Below, one piece after another: positions 26,268-35,022 of a stretch of DNA of 64,000 bases (positions are counted from its first letter, which is position 1; each line of letters starts with the position of its first letter). The stretch comes from Streptomyces rimosus. GTDB taxonomy: Bacteria; Actinomycetota; Actinomycetes; Streptomycetales; Streptomycetaceae. The notes under the pieces were generated by a model. The model was given only the letters and a program-made list of their open reading frames with translations. It had not been told where the DNA came from and ran no database searches. The translations under genes were made by a program, and so were the position numbers. The stretch spans positions 6,067,501 through 6,131,500 of the forward strand of contig NZ_CP023688.1 in assembly GCF_008704655.1 (NCBI RefSeq), in the 5' to 3' direction.

Positions 26268-27761
26268 ATGAAGACCATCAACCACTGGATCGGCGGCAAG
26301 CCCGTCGAGGGTCTCTCCGGCTCCTTCGGGCCGGTCTACAACCCCGCGACCGGCGCCCAGGAGAAGCGGGTCGCCTTCGCCTCCGTGGACGAGGTGGACG
26401 CCGCCGTGGCCGCCGCCAAGGAGGCGTACCGCACCTGGGGCAGCAGCTCGCTGGCCAAGCGCACGGCCGTACTGTTCGCCTACCGCGAGCTGATCGACGC
26501 GCACCGCGAGGAGCTGGCCGCGCTGATCACCGCCGAGCACGGCAAGGTGCACAGCGACGCGCTGGGCGAGGTCGCCCGCGGCCTGGAGATCGTCGAGCTG
26601 GCCTGCGGCATCCCGCAGCAGCTCAAGGGCGAGCTGTCCACGCAGGTCTCCACCCGCGTGGACGTGGCCGCCATCCGCCAGTCCCTCGGCGTGGTCGCCG
26701 GCATCACGCCGTTCAACTTCCCGGCGATGGTACCGATGTGGATGTTCCCGCTGGCCGTCGCCTGCGGCAACACCTTCGTCCTCAAGCCCAGCGAGAAGGT
26801 GCCGTCCGCCGCCCTGAAGCTCGCCGAGCTGGCGGCCGAGGCGGGCCTGCCGGACGGCGTGCTGAACATCGTCAACGGCGACAAGGTCGCGGTGGACCGC
26901 ATCCTGGAGCACCCGGACATCGCCGCGGTCTCCTTCGTCGGCTCCACCCCCATCGCCCGCTACATCCACACCACGGGCACGGCCAACGGCAAGCGCGTCC
27001 AGGCCCTCGGCGGCGCCAAGAACCACATGCTGGTGCTGCCGGACGCCGACCTGGACCTTGCGGCGGACTCCGCGATCAACGCCGCGTACGGCTCGGCGGG
27101 CGAGCGCTGCATGGCGATCTCCGTCGTGGTGACCGTCGGCGACACCGCCGATCCGCTGATCGAGAAGATCAAGGAGCGGGCCGCGGCGCTGACCATCGGC
27201 CCCGGCGACGACCCGTCCTCCGAGATGGGCCCGCTCATCACCAAGGCGCACCGCGACAAGGTCGCCTCCTACGTGACCGGCGCCGCGGCCCAGGGCGCGG
27301 ACGTGGTGATCGACGGTACGGACTTCACCGTCCCCGGCCACGAGAACGGCCACTGGATCGGCGTCTCGCTGCTCGACAACGTCACGCCCCAGATGGACGC
27401 CTACCGCGACGAGATCTTCGGCCCGGTGCTGTCCGTCGTCCGCGTGGAGACGTACGACGAGGCGATCTCGCTGATGAACTCCTCGCCGTGGGGCAACGGC
27501 ACCGCCATCTTCACCCGGGACGGCGGCGCGGCCCGCCGCTTCCAGCTGGAGGTCGAGGCGGGCATGGTCGGCGTGAACGTGCCGATCCCGGTGCCGGTGG
27601 GCTACCACTCCTTCGGCGGCTGGAAGGACTCGCTCTTCGGCGACCACCACATCTACGGCAACGACGGCATTCACTTCTACACCCGCGGCAAGGTCGTCAC
27701 CACGCGCTGGCCCGACCCTTCCGACGGCGGTATCAACCTGGGCTTCCCCAGCAACCACTGA
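26268..27761 (+). CDS. mmsA: (methyl)malonate-semialdehyde dehydrogenase, CoA-acylating
   Basis: NAD- and CoA-dependent aldehyde dehydrogenase (IolA/MmsA) converting malonic semialdehyde to acetyl-CoA and CO2 at the end of inositol catabolism; it may also serve valine breakdown. The 497-residue protein carries the NAD-binding GVVAGITPFNFPAMVPMWMF, SFVGSTPIARYI, the MmsA-typical ALGGAKNHMLVLPDADL, and the nucleophile Cys281 in SAGERCMAIS. The C-terminal FGGWKDSLFGDHHIYGNDG is also diagnostic. AAAGGC lies upstream of the ATG. It is the last gene of the rightward iol operon, followed by a strong GC hairpin. Confidence 0.95.
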   Translation: MKTINHWIGGKPVEGLSGSFGPVYNPATGAQEKRVAFASVDEVDAAVAAAKEAYRTWGSSSLAKRTAVLFAYRELIDAHREELAALITAEHGKVHSDALGEVARGLEIVELACGIPQQLKGELSTQVSTRVDVAAIRQSLGVVAGITPFNFPAMVPMWMFPLAVACGNTFVLKPSEKVPSAALKLAELAAEAGLPDGVLNIVNGDKVAVDRILEHPDIAAVSFVGSTPIARYIHTTGTANGKRVQALGGAKNHMLVLPDADLDLAADSAINAAYGSAGERCMAISVVVTVGDTADPLIEKIKERAAALTIGPGDDPSSEMGPLITKAHRDKVASYVTGAAAQGADVVIDGTDFTVPGHENGHWIGVSLLDNVTPQMDAYRDEIFGPVLSVVRVETYDEAISLMNSSPWGNGTAIFTRDGGAARRFQLEVEAGMVGVNVPIPVPVGYHSFGGWKDSLFGDHHIYGNDGIHFYTRGKVVTTRWPDPSDGGINLGFPSNH

Positions 27762-27772
27762 CACCGGCGGCA

Positions 27773-27806
27773 CCCGGCGGCCCGCGCGAGCGGACGGGCC
27801 GCCGGG
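27773..27806 (+). terminator. intrinsic terminator of the iol operon
   Basis: CCCGGCGGCCCG (27773-27784) and CGGGCCGCCGGG (27795-27806) form a perfect 12-bp stem with a 10-nt loop, 12 bp beyond the mmsA stop. Confidence 0.8.
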
Positions 27807-27903
27807 CGGCGGGACCTCCGGCGGCGCACCGTTCCCGGTGGTCCCGGAAAACCCGTCGTCATACCGGGGAACCGTTCGGGCCGGATGGCGCATGATGCTG
27901 CGT

Positions 27904-27969
27904 ATGAATGATGAACAACAGCCCACGGGGGCCGTGAAGATGCTCTGTGCCGTGGCGGGTGCGCCATGA
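27904..27969 (+). CDS. possible 21-residue leader peptide before the GNAT gene
   Basis: An ATG-started frame (MNDEQQPTGAVKMLCAVAGA + P) ends with a TGA that overlaps the ATG of the acetyltransferase gene (ATGA). Such overlap is the normal coupling geometry in this window, which is the only support. There is no clear ribosome-binding site and no homologue that I recognise. Confidence 0.25.
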   Translation: MNDEQQPTGAVKMLCAVAGAP

Positions 27970-28445
27970 CCGCGGCACCGGTCATCCGCCACGCGGTGCG
28001 TACGGATCTGGCGGAGGTGGCCGCGCTCGCCGCGGAGCACGCCGCGTACGAACGGGCCGCGCCGCCCGCCGTCGACCTGGAGGACCGGCTCGCGGAAGCG
28101 CTCTTCGGCACGCGCCAGCCGTGGCTGCGCTGCCTGGTCGCCGAACTGTCCGGCGGCGAACTCGCCGGGTACGCCACCTGCGCCACGGCCTTCGACACCT
28201 GGCAGGGCCGCGAATACCTGCACCTGGACTGCCTCTACCTGCGTGCCGAGCACCGCGGCCTCGGGCTGGGCGCCCTGCTCGTCGAGGCGGTCATCGCCGA
28301 GGGCAAGGTGCTGGGCGTGGCGGAGATGCAGTGGAACACGCCCGACTGGAACGCCGGAGCGATCCGCTTCTACGACCGGTTCGGCGCGACGCGTAAGGAC
28401 AAGAAACGTTTCACTCTGGCGCTGGAGCCGAGCGGCAGGAACTGA
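27966..28445 (+). CDS. GNAT family N-acetyltransferase
   Basis: A 159-residue acetyl-CoA-dependent acetyltransferase. The acceptor side begins IRHAVRTDLAEVAALAAEHA. Core strand 4 and the acetyl-CoA loop read LHLDCLYLRAEHRGLGLGAL (motif A, Q/RxxGxG/A) with VEMQWNTPDWNAGAIRFYDRFGA-like motif B (AEMQWNTPDWNAGAIRFYDR) after it. The EMQWNTPxWN segment is typical of the diamine/spermidine N1-acetyltransferase-like branch, so a polyamine or amino compound substrate is plausible. It is convergent with the monooxygenase gene and separate from the iol operon. Confidence 0.85.
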   Translation: MTAAPVIRHAVRTDLAEVAALAAEHAAYERAAPPAVDLEDRLAEALFGTRQPWLRCLVAELSGGELAGYATCATAFDTWQGREYLHLDCLYLRAEHRGLGLGALLVEAVIAEGKVLGVAEMQWNTPDWNAGAIRFYDRFGATRKDKKRFTLALEPSGRN

Positions 28446-28509
28446 GGAGGCAGGTGTCCGGCCCCCCGACCGGACACGGGCCACCCGTACGAAGAGGGTG
28501 ACGGCGCCG

Positions 28510-29739
28510 TCAGCTGCCGGCGGTGGCCAGATAAGCGTCCGCGTCGGCCGCCGTCATCAGCCAGCCGTGGTAATCCGCCGGATCGGCATAGCCGTTGACG
28601 AAGCGGTGCGCCACGGCGGGGTGTTCGGCGGCGGCCGCCAGCAGGCGGTGGATGTGCTGCGGCGGCGGCTCCAGCATCAGGTTGGTGAATTCGGTGACCT
28701 GCCGGGCATGCCGCCAGAACACGGCGAAGGCCGCGCGCATCCACTCCGGGTCGAAGGGCGCGCCGCCCCGCTCCAGGATCGCCTCCAGATAGGCGGCCGC
28801 GCTGCGGGCGGCGTTGTTCGAGCCCTGGCCGGTGATCGGATCGTTGGTGACGACCGTGTCGGCCATCCCCAGGACGTACGTGCCCGGCGCGACCTCGGCG
28901 ACCGGATGCCGGACCGTCGGTGTGATCGCGCCGTACAGGGTCGCGCCCGCGTCCGTGGGCACGGCGTCCTTGCACAGCTCGTACTCGCCCGGCGCGTGGG
29001 TGCGCAGCAGATCGAGCGCCCGGGCCACGCAGCCGCCCGGCGACGGCTGGTCGTGCCAGCAGTCGAACGGCCCGCCGGGCAGCGCCTCGAACAGCACGAT
29101 GTCGCACGGCCCGCCCGTCGTCAGCGCCGGCATGACGAACACCTCGCCCGCCCCGGCCACCACGTTCGTCCGCACCTGAGGGTCCGGGTGGTCGGCGGGC
29201 GCCGCGACGCCGCGCACGTAGACGCAGGCGAGGGTGCGCTGCGGGCGGTCGAAGGGGCAGTACAGCGGGTTGCGCGCGAAGAGCCGGGTGAGGTCGCCGC
29301 GGCCGGAGGCGACGATCGTCAGGTCGTGGCCGGCGGCGAGCGCGGGCAGGGTGTCGGAGGAGACCGGGCCGTACCGGACGCGGCCGCCCCTGGCCTCGTA
29401 CAGACCGAGCCAGCCGGCCATCTTCACCCGCTGGTCGACGGAGTGCGGCGGTTCGTCGAAGCGCCCGGTGAACGTCAGCGCGGCTTTTCCGGGCGGGTCC
29501 CACACCGTGACCCGCAGCGAGGTCGCGCCGGGTGCGGTGGCGTCCCAGAGGTTGAGTCCGGCGGCCCGTTCCAGGCGGCGCGCCGGGCCGAACATCATCT
29601 GTGACGACATCACCCGCCCCGCGCGGACCTGCTGTGCCGTACGGTCGGTGAGCAACGTGACGTCGTAGTCCGCGGCCAGAAGCGCCAGGGCGAGATGCAG
29701 CCCCGCTTGGCCCGCGCCGACGATGGCGATCCTGCGCAT
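28510..29739 (-). CDS. StyA/indole monooxygenase-like FAD-dependent oxygenase
   Basis: A 409-residue flavoprotein monooxygenase resembling styrene/indole monooxygenase oxygenase subunits (group E, StyA-like). The N-terminal FAD site is RRIAIVGAGQAGLHLALAL (residues 2-20). The segments SSQMMFGPARRLE, VYVRGVAAP and TYVLGMADTVVTNDPITGQG (second FAD-contacting loop, GQGSNNA) are visible. Group E enzymes receive reduced FAD from a separate reductase (StyB), which is absent here, so a housekeeping reductase must serve. The ATG at 29739 has GGGAGG 6 nt upstream; the longer frame is rejected. The natural substrate is unknown, possibly an aromatic alkene or indole. Confidence 0.8.
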   Translation of the reverse strand: MRRIAIVGAGQAGLHLALALLAADYDVTLLTDRTAQQVRAGRVMSSQMMFGPARRLERAAGLNLWDATAPGATSLRVTVWDPPGKAALTFTGRFDEPPHSVDQRVKMAGWLGLYEARGGRVRYGPVSSDTLPALAAGHDLTIVASGRGDLTRLFARNPLYCPFDRPQRTLACVYVRGVAAPADHPDPQVRTNVVAGAGEVFVMPALTTGGPCDIVLFEALPGGPFDCWHDQPSPGGCVARALDLLRTHAPGEYELCKDAVPTDAGATLYGAITPTVRHPVAEVAPGTYVLGMADTVVTNDPITGQGSNNAARSAAAYLEAILERGGAPFDPEWMRAAFAVFWRHARQVTEFTNLMLEPPPQHIHRLLAAAAEHPAVAHRFVNGYADPADYHGWLMTAADADAYLATAGS

Positions 29740-29948
29740 GGCGCCTCCCCGGGGCCGAACCGGCCCACCCCACATCGTCTTTTGTAGCGGCGGGTTTGTG
29801 CGGTGTACAGAGGGCCACGGGGCGCACGGGCGCGTTGCGCGTACTGCGGGCGCGGTATGTGCGGCGGCGCCCGTACTGCCCAGGGAGGTGCGCGGGTTCG
29901 CCCCGGCGGCCCGGTGGTCCGCCGGACGGCGTCCTTAGGATTCACCGT
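29740..29948. other. divergent promoter region
   Basis: 209 bp between the monooxygenase and the hydrolase-ABC fusion gene. Both promoters must lie here; no clear palindrome or consensus hexamers stand out. Confidence 0.4.
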
Positions 29949-32804
29949 ATGACTTTCCGACTCCGCGGACGGCGGCTGTACGCGACGGTGGCCGTGCTGG
30001 CCGTGCTCGCCGGGTCAGGCACGTGGGCGGCGGTCGCCGCGGACGATCCGCCCGCCGTGCACCGGGAGGACCGGGCGTTCACCATGCCCGAGAGCGCCGA
30101 CGGCGGGTCCGGGGGCGAGAAGGCGGCCGCCGGCGACTCGGTCCGGATCGACGCGTCTTTCTTCACCGCGGGCGGAACCGGCCCCCGGCCCGCCGTCCTC
30201 CTGGGGCACGGTTTCGGTGGCAGCAAGGAATCCGTACGCGAGCAGGCCGAGCAGCTGGCCCGCGACGGGTACGCCGTACTGACCTGGTCGGCGCGCGGCT
30301 TCGGCACATCGACCGGGAAGATCGGGCTCAACGACCCGGACCGCGAGGTGTCCGACGTGCGCCGGCTGATCGACTGGCTGGCCACGCGGCCCGAAGTACG
30401 GCTCGACGGCAAGGGCGACCCGCGGGTCGGTGTCGCCGGAGCCTCGTACGGTGGCGCGATCGCGCTGCTGGCGGCCGGCTACGACAAGCGGGTGGACGCG
30501 ATCGCCCCGCAGATCACGTACTGGAACCTGGCCGACGCGCTGTTCCCCAACGGCGTCTTCAAGAAGCTGTGGGCCGGCATGTTCTTCTCCACCGGGTCGG
30601 TCGGTGCGGTTGGCGCCGACGGTGGCTCCGGGAGCGGCGCCGCCGGCGGTGGCGGTACGCAGGAGGGGACCGGCGGCAGTGGGGCGGGCACCGGCGGCAG
30701 CGGGAGGTCCGCGTCCGGCGGCGAGGCGGGCGAATCCGCCGAATCCACGGGGTCCGCTGCCCGGAACGCCGCCGACGGCTGCGGCCGGTTCGAGCCGCAG
30801 CTCTGCGAGATGTACGAGCGGATCGCCGTCTCCGGCAGGCCCGACGCCGCCGCCCGTGAACTCCTCGAAGCCCGCAGCCCCGTCGCCGTCGCGGACCGGA
30901 TCAAGGTTCCGACGCTCATCATGCAGGGCAGAACCGATTCGCTGTTCCCACTCGGCCAAGCCGACGCCCTGTACAAGGCGCTCCGCAAGAACGGCGCTCC
31001 GGTATCCGTCGACTGGCTCGCGGGCGGACACGACGGCGGCGACCGGGAGTCCGGCCGCGTCGCGAACCGTACGAAGGCATGGTTCGACCACTACCTGAAG
31101 GGCGACGCGAACGCGGACACCGGGCCCGCCTTCCGTGTCAGCCGCGGCGGGGCCGTGGATTCCACCAACGGCGCCGCCCGGCTGCGCGGCGCGAGCGCCG
31201 ACGGCTACCCGGGCCTGGCCAACGACCCCCGCCCGGTCCGCCTGACCGGCCGCGAACAGCGCTTCAGCAATCCGGCCGGGGCGAGCCCGCCGTCCATCTC
31301 CACGGTGCCCGGCGTCGGCGCCCTCAACAGCCTCTCCGGCATGGGCGCCGGATTCTCCCTCGACTCCCCGGGTCAGTACGCCGGTTTCCAGTCGCGGCCG
31401 CTCGCCGAACCGCTGCGCGTCACCGGCGCGCCGACGGCCCGCGTACGCCTCCGCGCCACCACCGACGAAGCGGTGATCTTCGCCAAGGTCTACGACATCG
31501 GGCCGAACGGCAACAGCCGCCCGGTGCTGCCCGCCGGACTCGCCGAGCCGTACCGCATCACCGGCGCCAAGGCGGGCAAGAGCGTCGAACTGCGGCTGCC
31601 CGCCATCGACCACGAATTCGCGGCGGGGCACCGGCTGCGCCTGGTCCTCTCCTCGACGGACCTCGCGTACGCCTCGCCCGCCGAGCCCGCCACGTACACC
31701 GCCTCCCTGGACGGCGACGGCGTGCTGAACGTGCCGACCGCGCCCGAGGTGAAGAGCGCCGCGGCGCCGTTGCCCGCGTGGACCTGGGCGCTGCCCGTCG
31801 CCGGCGCGGTCATCGCCGTCCTCCTGCTGCTCGTCGGCAGGCGGCGGTTCGCGGCCCACGCCCCCGACCCGGACCTGGCGGACGTGCCGCTGCAGATCAC
31901 CGGCCTGACCAAGCGGTACGCCAAGTCCGCCGACCGCTACGCCGTCCAGGACCTCTCCTTCCGCGTCGAGAAGGGCCAGGTGCTCGGCCTGCTCGGCCCG
32001 AACGGCGCGGGCAAGACCACCACCCTGCGCATGCTGATGGGCCTGATCGGGCCGGACGCCGGTGAGATCCGCGTGTTCGGGCACGCGATCCGGCCGGGCG
32101 CGCCGGTGCTGTCGCGGGTCGGCGCGTTCGTGGAGGGCGCCGGTTTCCTGCCGCATCTGTCGGGACGCGCCAACCTCGACCTGTACTGGCGGGCCACCGG
32201 CCGCCCGGCCGAGGACGCGCACGTCGAGGAGGCCCTGGAGATCGCCGGGCTGGGCGACGCGCTGGAGCGCGCCGTCCGCACGTACTCGCAGGGCATGCGG
32301 CAGCGCCTGGCCATCGCGCAGGCCATGCTCGGCCTGCCGGACCTGCTCATCCTGGACGAGCCGACCAACGGACTCGACCCGCCGCAGATCCGCGAGATGC
32401 GCGATGTGATGATCCGGTACGCGGCCGGCGGCCGTACCGTGATCGTCTCCAGCCATCTGCTGGCCGAAGTCGAACAGACCTGCACGCATCTGGTCGTCAT
32501 GGACCGCGGCCGGCTCGTCCAGGCGGGTCCGGTCGCCGAGATCGTCGGCACCGGCGACACCCTGCTCGTCGGCGTCACGGACGGAACACCGCTGTCCGAC
32601 GTCCTCCTGGAGAAGGTGGCCGCGCTGCCCGGGGTGGCCACCGCCGACCGGGCCGACGAGGGCCTGCTCGTCACGCTGGACGGCACGACGAGCGTCCCCG
32701 AGCTGCTGCCGGAACTGCTGCGGCTGGAGATCCCGGTCGCCCGCATCGGCCCGCACCGGCGCCTTGAGGACGCCTTCCTCACCATGATCGGAGGTGACCG
32801 GTGA
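29949..32804 (+). CDS. fusion of S15-type alpha/beta hydrolase and ABC transporter ATPase
   Basis: A 951-residue two-part protein. After an N-terminal signal anchor (about residues 9-30) comes an X-Pro dipeptidyl-peptidase (S15/CocE-like) hydrolase with GASYGG nucleophile Ser166, Asp in IMQGRTDSLFPLG and His in LAGGHDGG, followed by its C-terminal jelly-roll domain. A Gly/Ser-rich insertion of about 50 residues interrupts the hydrolase. One hydrophobic helix (AWTWALPVAGAVIAVLLLLV) then leads to a cytoplasmic ABC ATPase: Walker A GPNGAGKT (683-690), signature YSQGMRQRLA, Walker B LLILDEPTNGLDP. Topology implies an outside hydrolase tethered to an inside ATPase. The GTGA overlap couples it to a permease gene. 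Family members are annotated as 'alpha/beta fold hydrolase/ABC transporter'; the biological role is unknown to me. Confidence 0.85.
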   Translation: MTFRLRGRRLYATVAVLAVLAGSGTWAAVAADDPPAVHREDRAFTMPESADGGSGGEKAAAGDSVRIDASFFTAGGTGPRPAVLLGHGFGGSKESVREQAEQLARDGYAVLTWSARGFGTSTGKIGLNDPDREVSDVRRLIDWLATRPEVRLDGKGDPRVGVAGASYGGAIALLAAGYDKRVDAIAPQITYWNLADALFPNGVFKKLWAGMFFSTGSVGAVGADGGSGSGAAGGGGTQEGTGGSGAGTGGSGRSASGGEAGESAESTGSAARNAADGCGRFEPQLCEMYERIAVSGRPDAAARELLEARSPVAVADRIKVPTLIMQGRTDSLFPLGQADALYKALRKNGAPVSVDWLAGGHDGGDRESGRVANRTKAWFDHYLKGDANADTGPAFRVSRGGAVDSTNGAARLRGASADGYPGLANDPRPVRLTGREQRFSNPAGASPPSISTVPGVGALNSLSGMGAGFSLDSPGQYAGFQSRPLAEPLRVTGAPTARVRLRATTDEAVIFAKVYDIGPNGNSRPVLPAGLAEPYRITGAKAGKSVELRLPAIDHEFAAGHRLRLVLSSTDLAYASPAEPATYTASLDGDGVLNVPTAPEVKSAAAPLPAWTWALPVAGAVIAVLLLLVGRRRFAAHAPDPDLADVPLQITGLTKRYAKSADRYAVQDLSFRVEKGQVLGLLGPNGAGKTTTLRMLMGLIGPDAGEIRVFGHAIRPGAPVLSRVGAFVEGAGFLPHLSGRANLDLYWRATGRPAEDAHVEEALEIAGLGDALERAVRTYSQGMRQRLAIAQAMLGLPDLLILDEPTNGLDPPQIREMRDVMIRYAAGGRTVIVSSHLLAEVEQTCTHLVVMDRGRLVQAGPVAEIVGTGDTLLVGVTDGTPLSDVLLEKVAALPGVATADRADEGLLVTLDGTTSVPELLPELLRLEIPVARIGPHRRLEDAFLTMIGGDR

Positions 32805-33721
32805 CGGCCGTCACCAAGCCCGGCACCGACGGGCAGTCCCCGCTGCCCGATGGCCCCGCGGGCGCGTCCGTACCCGGCGCGCCGCACGCCCCCGGCTACC
32901 GCCCGCACCGCACCCTGCCGCTGCGCGTTGAAGCGCTGCGCCAGCTCAAACGGCGCCGGACATTCGTCATCGCGGCGATTCTGGCGCTGCTGCCGTTCGT
33001 GCTGGTCGCGGCCTTCGCGATCGGCGGCGAACCGGGCGGCCGGAACAACCGCATCACGCTGATGGACACGGCCACCGTGTCCGGCGCCAATTTCACCGCG
33101 ACCGTGCTGTTCGTCTCGGCGGGCTTCCTGCTGGTCGTGCCGGTGGCGCTGTTCTGCGGGGACACGGTCGCGTCGGAGGCGAGCTGGTCCTCGCTGCGGT
33201 ACCTGCTGGCGGCGCCGGTTCCGCGCACCCGGCTGCTGTTGAGCAAGCTCACCGTCGCGCTGCTCTTCAGCGCGGCGGCGATGGTGCTGCTGCCGCTGGT
33301 CGCGCTCGCCGTCGGCACGGCCGCGTACGGGTGGGGGCCGCTGCAACTGCCCACCGGCGGCGCGCTGGCGGCGGGCGACGCGCTGCCCCGCCTCGCCCTG
33401 GCCGTCGCGTACATCTTCGTCAGCCAGCTGGTCACCGCGGCGCTCGCCTTCTGGCTGTCGACGGTAACGGACGCGCCGCTGGGCGCGGTCGGCGGCGCGG
33501 TCGGCCTGACCATCGTCGGCAATGTGCTCGACCAGGTCACCGCCCTGGACCAGTGGCGCGACTTCCTCCCGGCGCACTGGCAGTTCGCGTGGGCCGACGC
33601 CCTACAGCCCCAGCTGGACGCCACGGGCATGATCCAGGGAGCGGCGGTGTCGGTGGCGTATGCGCTGGTGCTGTTCGCGCTGGCGTTCCGCGGGTTCGGG
33701 CGGAAGGACATCGTGTCGTAG
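32801..33721 (+). CDS. ABC transporter permease (ABC-2 type)
   Basis: A 306-residue integral membrane protein with about six hydrophobic helices after a 50-residue cytoplasmic tail. The order RVEALRQLKRRRTFVIAAIL, FVSAGFLLVVPVALFCGD, SLRYLLAAPVPRTRLLLSK is typical of ABC-2 permeases of export or antibiotic-resistance transporters. The GTG start overlaps the stop of the hydrolase-ATPase fusion, so the two make one transporter, with the ATPase supplied by the fusion's C-terminus. The substrate is unknown; an exported compound processed by the extracytoplasmic hydrolase is possible. Confidence 0.85.
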   Translation: MTAVTKPGTDGQSPLPDGPAGASVPGAPHAPGYRPHRTLPLRVEALRQLKRRRTFVIAAILALLPFVLVAAFAIGGEPGGRNNRITLMDTATVSGANFTATVLFVSAGFLLVVPVALFCGDTVASEASWSSLRYLLAAPVPRTRLLLSKLTVALLFSAAAMVLLPLVALAVGTAAYGWGPLQLPTGGALAAGDALPRLALAVAYIFVSQLVTAALAFWLSTVTDAPLGAVGGAVGLTIVGNVLDQVTALDQWRDFLPAHWQFAWADALQPQLDATGMIQGAAVSVAYALVLFALAFRGFGRKDIVS

Positions 33722-33744
33722 GAAGGGGAGGGGCGGAGTGCTGG

Positions 33745-34284
33745 TCAGGCCGGGTGACCGGTCCCCGGGCCGCAGGGCTCCGCCCCCGCCTCACGGCCGC
33801 AGACTTCCCTGACCGCGTCCTGCCCACAGGTCTCCGCCACCGCCGCCGGGTCCCAGTAGAACGGCCGGACTTCGCGGATACGGCCGTCCCGTACGGTCAT
33901 CAGCTGCACGATCGTGGTCGTCAGCACGCGCCCCGTGGCGCGGGCCGTGAACCGTACCCGGCTGGTGACGACGACCTCTTCCCCGTCCACCAGCTGCCGC
34001 TGCTCCAGGAATTCCATCGACCGCCAGAGCCTGCCCATCACGGCCATGAACCGCTCCATGCCCGCCGGGCCGCGCCATGCGCCGGCGTACGGCAGGCCGG
34101 GGGACTGGTGGAGGACGACGTCCGGGGCCAGGCAGGCGGCGAGGGCGGAGAAATCCGCCCGGCCGGGGCCGCCCGCCGCGACGTACGCCCGCTCCGCCTC
34201 GTAGAACCGCTCCAGTACGGCGCGGGTACGGGCGCTGTCGTCTTCGTACGCGTACGGGGGTGTGCTCGCGGCGCGCTGTGTCAT
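33745..34284 (-). CDS. SnoaL/NTF2-like protein
   Basis: A 179-residue protein with the cone-shaped SnoaL/NTF2 fold pattern: helix ARTRAVLERFYEAERAYVAA, then LAACLAPDVVLHQSPGLPYA, WRGPAGMERFMAVMGRLW and strands EVVVTSRVRFTARATG, VLTTTIVQLMTVRDGRI. The start at 34284 is chosen because the fold begins shortly after it; the longer open frame has no ribosome-binding site. These proteins serve as isomerases, cyclases or small-ligand binders, and this one cannot be assigned a substrate. It is convergent with the ABC permease gene, with only 23 bp between. Confidence 0.78.
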   Translation of the reverse strand: MTQRAASTPPYAYEDDSARTRAVLERFYEAERAYVAAGGPGRADFSALAACLAPDVVLHQSPGLPYAGAWRGPAGMERFMAVMGRLWRSMEFLEQRQLVDGEEVVVTSRVRFTARATGRVLTTTIVQLMTVRDGRIREVRPFYWDPAAVAETCGQDAVREVCGREAGAEPCGPGTGHPA

Positions 34285-34475
34285 GGCGCCAGCCAAGCGC
34301 CCGCGGCCGTCAGGTACCGGCGGAAATCCGCCGTCGCGCTCGCGGGCGGCAGGGCCGTTGGGCCACTCGGGTGGCGTGTGCGGTGCCACGCAACCATGGG
34401 GCGGCCCCGGTTGTCTCAGTCGGTGAAGACCGGCAATGCGCACAAAGAACAGAAGTCGGAAGTCGAGGACATCTC

Positions 34476-34964
34476 ATGCTCCGTCACGCTTCGCGCACCA
34501 CCGCCACCGTCGTTGCCACCGCGACCGCCGTCGCTCTCGGCCTGACCTTGACCGCCGCGTCCGCCGTTCCGGCTGCCGCCGCCACCCAGAGCACCTCCAT
34601 ACAGCCGTCCAGCGCGGACCTGCGTACCGATCCGAACGGCCGCTACACCGCCGAGGAGATCCGCCGCTTCCTGGTCTCCTTCTACGGAAAGCACGGCCCG
34701 AGCGCCTGGCAGCGCGAGCACCAGGTCTCCGCCGAGCTCAAGAAGAAGGCCGCCGAGACACCCGACTACGACCTGCTGCTGTGTGCCCAGAACACGCCGC
34801 GCAACATCACCGTCGGCAAGGTCACCACCGCGCAGTCCGCAAGGGTCGGCTGGGCGACGATCACCACGTACTGGAGCGGCAACCGCAAGCAGAACTTCAC
34901 CGCGTACGTGGACCTGGACGCCACGCGGCCCATCGAATTGCTGGACGTCTCCTGCTCGGTGTGA
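34476..34964 (+). CDS. secreted protein of unknown function
   Basis: A 162-residue exported protein. A Sec signal peptide covers about residues 1-36: LRHASR basic start, hydrophobic TVVATATAVALGLTLTAASA, and cleavage near AVPAAAAT. The mature part (about 125 residues) begins with a predicted helix (YTAEEIRRFLVSFYGKHGP), has one Cys pair (LLCAQNT and DVSCSV) that could form a disulfide outside the cell, and ends with strands around ARVGWATITTYWSGNR. Start ATG 34476 follows GAGG. I do not recognise the family. Confidence 0.7.
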   Translation: MLRHASRTTATVVATATAVALGLTLTAASAVPAAAATQSTSIQPSSADLRTDPNGRYTAEEIRRFLVSFYGKHGPSAWQREHQVSAELKKKAAETPDYDLLLCAQNTPRNITVGKVTTAQSARVGWATITTYWSGNRKQNFTAYVDLDATRPIELLDVSCSV

Positions 34965-35022
34965 GGCGCGGGACGAGGAGGAGGGGACTCGATGCGGTGG
35001 GCGGCTCGGGGGAGAGGCAGGG

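Noticed and set aside
26187..28484. 765-codon frame opposite mmsA and the GNAT gene
   Set aside because: Antisense shadow crossing two real genes and a terminator.
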